A stretch of 18,218 bases of DNA, taken from Pseudopedobacter saltans. GTDB taxonomy: Bacteria > Bacteroidota > Bacteroidia > Chitinophagales > Chitinophagaceae. This document shows positions 15,518 to 18,218 of the stretch, in pieces. The position numbers were made by a program, and so were the translations under genes. A model generated the notes under the pieces. The model did not search any database. It worked only from the letters and a program-made list of their open reading frames with translations, and had not been told where the DNA came from. The stretch is taken from the NCBI GenBank assembly GCA_003241175.1, contig QFOI01000024.1:1-18218 (forward strand). Direction: 5' to 3'. Each line of letters starts with the position of its first letter. Within the stretch, counting starts at the first letter, position 1.

Positions 15518-15544
15518 GCTCCTAAATTTTTAAATTGAATTCAG

Positions 15545-16744
15545 ATGAGCAAATTTGAAGAGCATAATTTTAAAGGTGAAAAAGCATTGATCCGTGTAGA
15601 TTTCAACGTTCCATTGGACAAGCAAACATTGGAAATTACAGACGATACTCGTATTAAAGCTGCTTTGCCTACAATTAAGAAAATTTTGGCTGATGGCGGG
15701 AGTGTTATATTGATGAGCCATTTGGGACGACCAAAAGAAGGGCCAGAAGATAAATATTCCCTCAAACATATATTGAAACATTTAAGTGACTTAGTGGGTG
15801 TTGATGTGCAGTTTGCAAATGATTGTATTGGTCAAGAAGCGATCGACAAGGCCGCCGCATTGCAATCAGGACAAGTGTTGTTGTTGGAAAATCTCCGTTT
15901 TTATAAGGAAGAAGAAAAAGGCGATAGCGCATTTGCTGAAAAACTGAGCAAATTGGGAGATGTTTATGTTAATGACGCATTTGGTACGGCGCATCGTGCA
16001 CACGCTTCTACCGCAGTCATCGCACAATTTTTTCCAACTGGAAAGAAATTCTTTGGTTTGTTGATGGAAGCGGAAGTAAGTAGTGCAGAGAAAGTATTGC
16101 ATGAATCTCAAAAACCATTTACTGCCATCATTGGTGGCGCAAAGGTTTCGGATAAAATATTGATCATCGAAAATCTATTGGAAAAAGCGACAGACATCAT
16201 TATTGGCGGTGGTATGGCGTACACTTTTTTCAAAGCGCAGGGTGGAAAAATCGGAAATTCTTTGGTGGAAGAAGATCGTTTGGATACTGCTGTTGAACTA
16301 TTAAAAAATGCAGAGTCTAAAGGTGTTCGTATTCATTTGCCAAAAGATTCGGTAATTGCGGATAAATTTGCTGCAGAAGCACAAACGGCTGCTGCTCCTA
16401 GCAATGATATTCCTGATGGATGGATGGGACTTGATATTGCTGATGAGGCGCGCAAAGACTTTGCAGAAGTAATCAAAAACTCCAAAACGATATTGTGGAA
16501 TGGACCGATGGGCGTTTTCGAATTCGAAAAATTCCAAGGCGGAACCAAAGCAATTGCTGAAGCTGTAGCTGAGGCTACTCAAGCTGGAGCCTTTTCTCTA
16601 GTTGGTGGTGGCGATAGTGTTGCCGCGGTCAACAAGTTTGGATTTGCAGATAAAGTAAGTTATGTGTCTACGGGTGGCGGTGCTTTGTTGGAATACTTTG
16701 AAGGAAAAGTGTTGCCAGGTATTGCTGCTATCAAAGAAGGATAG
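15545..16744 (+). CDS. pgk: Phosphoglycerate kinase
   Basis: Pgk catalyses the reversible transfer of phosphate from 1,3-bisphosphoglycerate to ADP, the first ATP-yielding step of glycolysis. The 399-residue product is full length. N-domain substrate motifs are RVDFNVPLD, SHLGRPKEGPED, LLENLRFYKEEE and NDAFGTAHRAHAST. C-domain nucleotide motifs are IIGGAKVSDK, IIGGGMAYTFF, ILWNGPMGVFE, GGGDSVAAVNKFG and STGGGALLEYFEGK. The gene is monocistronic: it has its own -7 motif, is divergent from the M28 peptidase gene and ends before a strong hairpin terminator. No gap/GAPDH gene is next to it in the window. Confidence 0.98.
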   Translation: MSKFEEHNFKGEKALIRVDFNVPLDKQTLEITDDTRIKAALPTIKKILADGGSVILMSHLGRPKEGPEDKYSLKHILKHLSDLVGVDVQFANDCIGQEAIDKAAALQSGQVLLLENLRFYKEEEKGDSAFAEKLSKLGDVYVNDAFGTAHRAHASTAVIAQFFPTGKKFFGLLMEAEVSSAEKVLHESQKPFTAIIGGAKVSDKILIIENLLEKATDIIIGGGMAYTFFKAQGGKIGNSLVEEDRLDTAVELLKNAESKGVRIHLPKDSVIADKFAAEAQTAAAPSNDIPDGWMGLDIADEARKDFAEVIKNSKTILWNGPMGVFEFEKFQGGTKAIAEAVAEATQAGAFSLVGGGDSVAAVNKFGFADKVSYVSTGGGALLEYFEGKVLPGIAAIKEG

Positions 16745-16761
16745 TTAAGGTTGTATATTTT

Positions 16762-16795
16762 AAAAAGTGATAGTTGAAAAACTATCACTTTTTTT
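16762..16795 (+). terminator. pgk terminator
   Basis: A perfect 14-bp stem (AAAAAGTGATAGTT at 16762-16775 with AACTATCACTTTTT at 16780-16793) with a GAAA loop and a T-run to 16795 is a classic intrinsic terminator, 17 bp after the pgk stop. Confidence 0.9.
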
Positions 16796-16813
16796 ATTTC
16801 CTAAAAATACTAC

Positions 16814-16829
16814 TGACATACTGTTGTCA
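16814..16829 (+). promoter_or_regulatory. Possible operator (TGACA-N6-TGTCA) upstream of the DinB gene
   Basis: TGACA (16814-16818) and TGTCA (16825-16829) form a 5-bp dyad. Its centre lies about 20 bp before the -7 motif at 16841, where the -33 box would be. It could be the site of the WYL regulator encoded next door. This is inference from position and symmetry. Confidence 0.38.
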
Positions 16830-16840
16830 ATGCCTCCTGA

Positions 16841-16848
16841 TAATTTTG
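16841..16848 (+). promoter_or_regulatory. -7 element of the DinB-family gene
   Basis: TAATTTTG is an exact TAnnTTTG match. The start point near 16855 leaves a short leader to the ATG at 16869. A normal -33 TTTG is missing; the dyad at 16814-16829 lies in its place. Confidence 0.48.
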
Positions 16849-16868
16849 TCTTACAAAAACAAATAATC

Positions 16869-17339
16869 ATGAGTACAAACATTGTAAACAAAGCGCATTT
16901 ACTACATCATTGGCAAGGACACAGAAATCTTACTAGAAAAGTGATTGAGGCATTTCCAGAAAAAGAATTGTTTTCATTTTCTATTGGGGGTATGCGACCT
17001 TTCGCAGATCTCGTTAAAGAGATTTTATCTATTGATGTGCCGGGTTTGGATGGTATTTTACATAGTAAAGTAGAACCCTATAATCACGATCTTCCTTATC
17101 AAACTAAGGCAGAACTGTTGAAAGCATGGGATGAAGCTACGCTAAAAATAAATGAATTGTTTTCTGCCTTACCAGAAGATAAATTTCTAGAAAACTTTAA
17201 TCTATTCGGACAGTTTAATTTTCCCATTATTGACAATATTCTTTATTTCATTGACAATCAGATCCATCATCGTGGACAAGGATATGTGTATCTGAGAGCA
17301 TTAGGAATAGAACCTCCATTTTTCTGGGAACGTCAATGA
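16869..17339 (+). CDS. DinB family protein
   Basis: The 156-residue product is a four-helix DinB/YfiT-like protein, a family of metal-binding helical bundles that includes thiol-dependent transferases. The family pattern is clear: the first helix LLHHWQGHRNLTRKVIEAFP, then GMRPFADLVKEIL, and near the end the metal-ligand motif NQIHHRGQGYVYLRALGIEPP. The exact reaction is unknown; in bacillithiol-using bacteria some members are bacillithiol S-transferases, but no specific residue proves that here. I chose ATG 16869 (MSTNIVNK). A longer frame opens at 16767 inside the pgk terminator hairpin and is not a plausible start. Its stop lies 4 bp from that of the convergent WYL regulator gene. Confidence 0.87.
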   Translation: MSTNIVNKAHLLHHWQGHRNLTRKVIEAFPEKELFSFSIGGMRPFADLVKEILSIDVPGLDGILHSKVEPYNHDLPYQTKAELLKAWDEATLKINELFSALPEDKFLENFNLFGQFNFPIIDNILYFIDNQIHHRGQGYVYLRALGIEPPFFWERQ

Positions 17340-17343
17340 TTTG

Positions 17344-18218
17344 TTACTGTTTTGTTAGATGTTCTAGTTGTTCTTTTAAGAAAGAATGGAAATTGGCTTT
17401 CAGCTCTTTTGGTTCAATTATAGTTGCATGGTCGCCAAAAGACGCAAACCAACGTAGAAAATAAGTGCCTTCATTCCTACAGGCGAATTCCATTTCCACT
17501 ACATTTTCTAGTTCTTTTTCGGAGATAAATCCGTAATAGTCTCTTTCCCATTGCAAATAGTGGGAAAGAGATTTTTCTACTTGTATAATCACTTTTATAG
17601 TTGGGTGCTTTTTCTTTTGATTAAGAAAATGCTTTAGATCCTTGTGGATTCTCGTGAAGTTTTCATTTGTTAAACGTATTTCATCTATTCTATCTAAACG
17701 AAATTGTCTATAGTCATTTCGCAAATGGCAATAAGCCATGAAATACCAAAAACTGTCTTGGCGAAAAAGTCCAACTGGTTCCAATCTCCTTTCTTCATTC
17801 GCTTCTGAATCTTTTTTCCTGTACTTAATATTGATAATCTGTTTAGCAGAAATACTTGTCAGTAAAATGCTTAATGCTTCGGGGACACTTTCGTTAAAGT
17901 TATTGTAGTTTCCTTTTAAAATAACACTCTTGTCTGCTACGGCGAGTATTTCTTTTTCACTAGTTCTTAAAACGGATTTCATTTTGCTTAAAGCACTACT
18001 AAAATTGATGGCAAGCTGCTTGTCCAAATATTGGAACATCAATTTTTCGGCTGCGACAAAACTCAATGCTTCTTCTCTTGTAAAAAGTACTGGTGGAATG
18101 CGGTAATCTTTCACTAAAGAATAACCTGATCCTGGATCTCCATAAATGGGTACACCAGCATTTGTCAAAGATTTAATATCTCTGTAAATCGTACGCAAAC
18201 TTACTTCAAATCTTTCAG
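17344..18218 (-). CDS. WYL domain transcriptional regulator (YafY-like), 5' end cut by window edge
   Basis: The frame is open through the right edge, so the gene starts outside the window. The visible first residues ERFEVSLRTIYRDIKSL are the recognition helix of a DeoR-type HTH; a TTG at 18198 inside this helix is therefore not the start. Then comes GVPIYGDPGSGYSLVKDYRIPPVLFTREEA, a linker of the YafY type, and the WYL domain with INIKYRKKDSEANEERRLEPVGLFRQDSFWYFMAYCHLRNDYRQFRLDRIDEI. The WYL core is divergent (WYFMAY in place of WYL), as is common. A WCX C-terminal domain follows (about 195-284 from the TTG). Such proteins bind ligands or nucleic acid and control neighbouring genes; the convergent DinB gene is a plausible target. 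Confidence 0.92.
   Translation of the reverse strand, partial: ERFEVSLRTIYRDIKSLTNAGVPIYGDPGSGYSLVKDYRIPPVLFTREEALSFVAAEKLMFQYLDKQLAINFSSALSKMKSVLRTSEKEILAVADKSVILKGNYNNFNESVPEALSILLTSISAKQIINIKYRKKDSEANEERRLEPVGLFRQDSFWYFMAYCHLRNDYRQFRLDRIDEIRLTNENFTRIHKDLKHFLNQKKKHPTIKVIIQVEKSLSHYLQWERDYYGFISEKELENVVEMEFACRNEGTYFLRWFASFGDHATIIEPKELKANFHSFLKEQLEHLTKQ

Noticed and set aside
16767..16868. 34-residue N-terminal extension of the DinB protein
   Set aside because: It would start inside the pgk terminator stem and run through the likely promoter; the DinB homology begins after ATG 16869.
1..18218. A CRISPR array, defence island, prophage, secondary-metabolite cluster or other novel multi-gene system
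   Set aside because: No regularly spaced repeats, no phage or transposase genes and no cluster of unknown genes were seen. The unknowns (DUF3667, DUF779, DUF4294, TPR) are scattered among housekeeping genes.

Overview
The window looks like a housekeeping stretch of a Bacteroidota chromosome, most likely a member of the Chitinophagaceae or a close relative. This is inferred, not proven. The signs are several lineage-typical families (DUF3667, DUF4294, the Bacteroidota-type HU protein next to an RNase G gene), a bacillithiol-pathway gene (bshB1), moderately AT-rich DNA, few strong Shine-Dalgarno sites, and repeated copies of the Bacteroidota -7 promoter motif TAnnTTTG just upstream of genes. 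I see no tRNA, rRNA, CRISPR array, insertion sequence, prophage or toxin/defence island.

Layout: positions 1-1340 carry a minus-strand pair, scpB followed by the 5' part of a secreted M1 aminopeptidase cut by the left edge. A plus-strand DUF3667 membrane protein (1521-2690) collides tail to tail, with a 27-bp overlap, with a minus-strand secreted endonuclease/exonuclease/phosphatase (2664-3719). A DUF779 protein (3804-4178) follows. Then comes a plus-strand block linked to RNA and the nucleoid: an HU protein, an anchored TPR protein, a 29-residue very basic protein resembling bS22/mS38, a hairpin terminator, and rng (5841-7391).

A long symmetric hairpin separates rng from a minus-strand cluster holA-trmD-ade (10953 to 7454). 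A dispersed-type inverted repeat sits across the 5' end of ade and supplies some of its possible start codons. Divergent from holA is a DUF4294 protein (11045-11662), followed by bshB1 and a membrane fatty-acid desaturase. A second long symmetric hairpin separates the desaturase from a minus-strand secreted M28 peptidase, which diverges from pgk (15545-16744). After the pgk terminator come a DinB-family protein and, convergent with it, a WYL-type (YafY-like) regulator cut by the right edge.

Functionally this is core metabolism and information processing: chromosome segregation, DNA polymerase loading, tRNA methylation, RNA decay, glycolysis, purine salvage, thiol redox and lipid desaturation, plus secreted hydrolases. 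I found no convincing new multi-gene system. The points most worth checking are the repeat that reshaped the ade N-terminus, the tiny ribosomal-protein-like gene upstream of rng, the -7 motifs that sit almost on the start codons of holA and the DUF4294 gene, and a dyad upstream of the DinB gene that may be the operator of the neighbouring WYL regulator.
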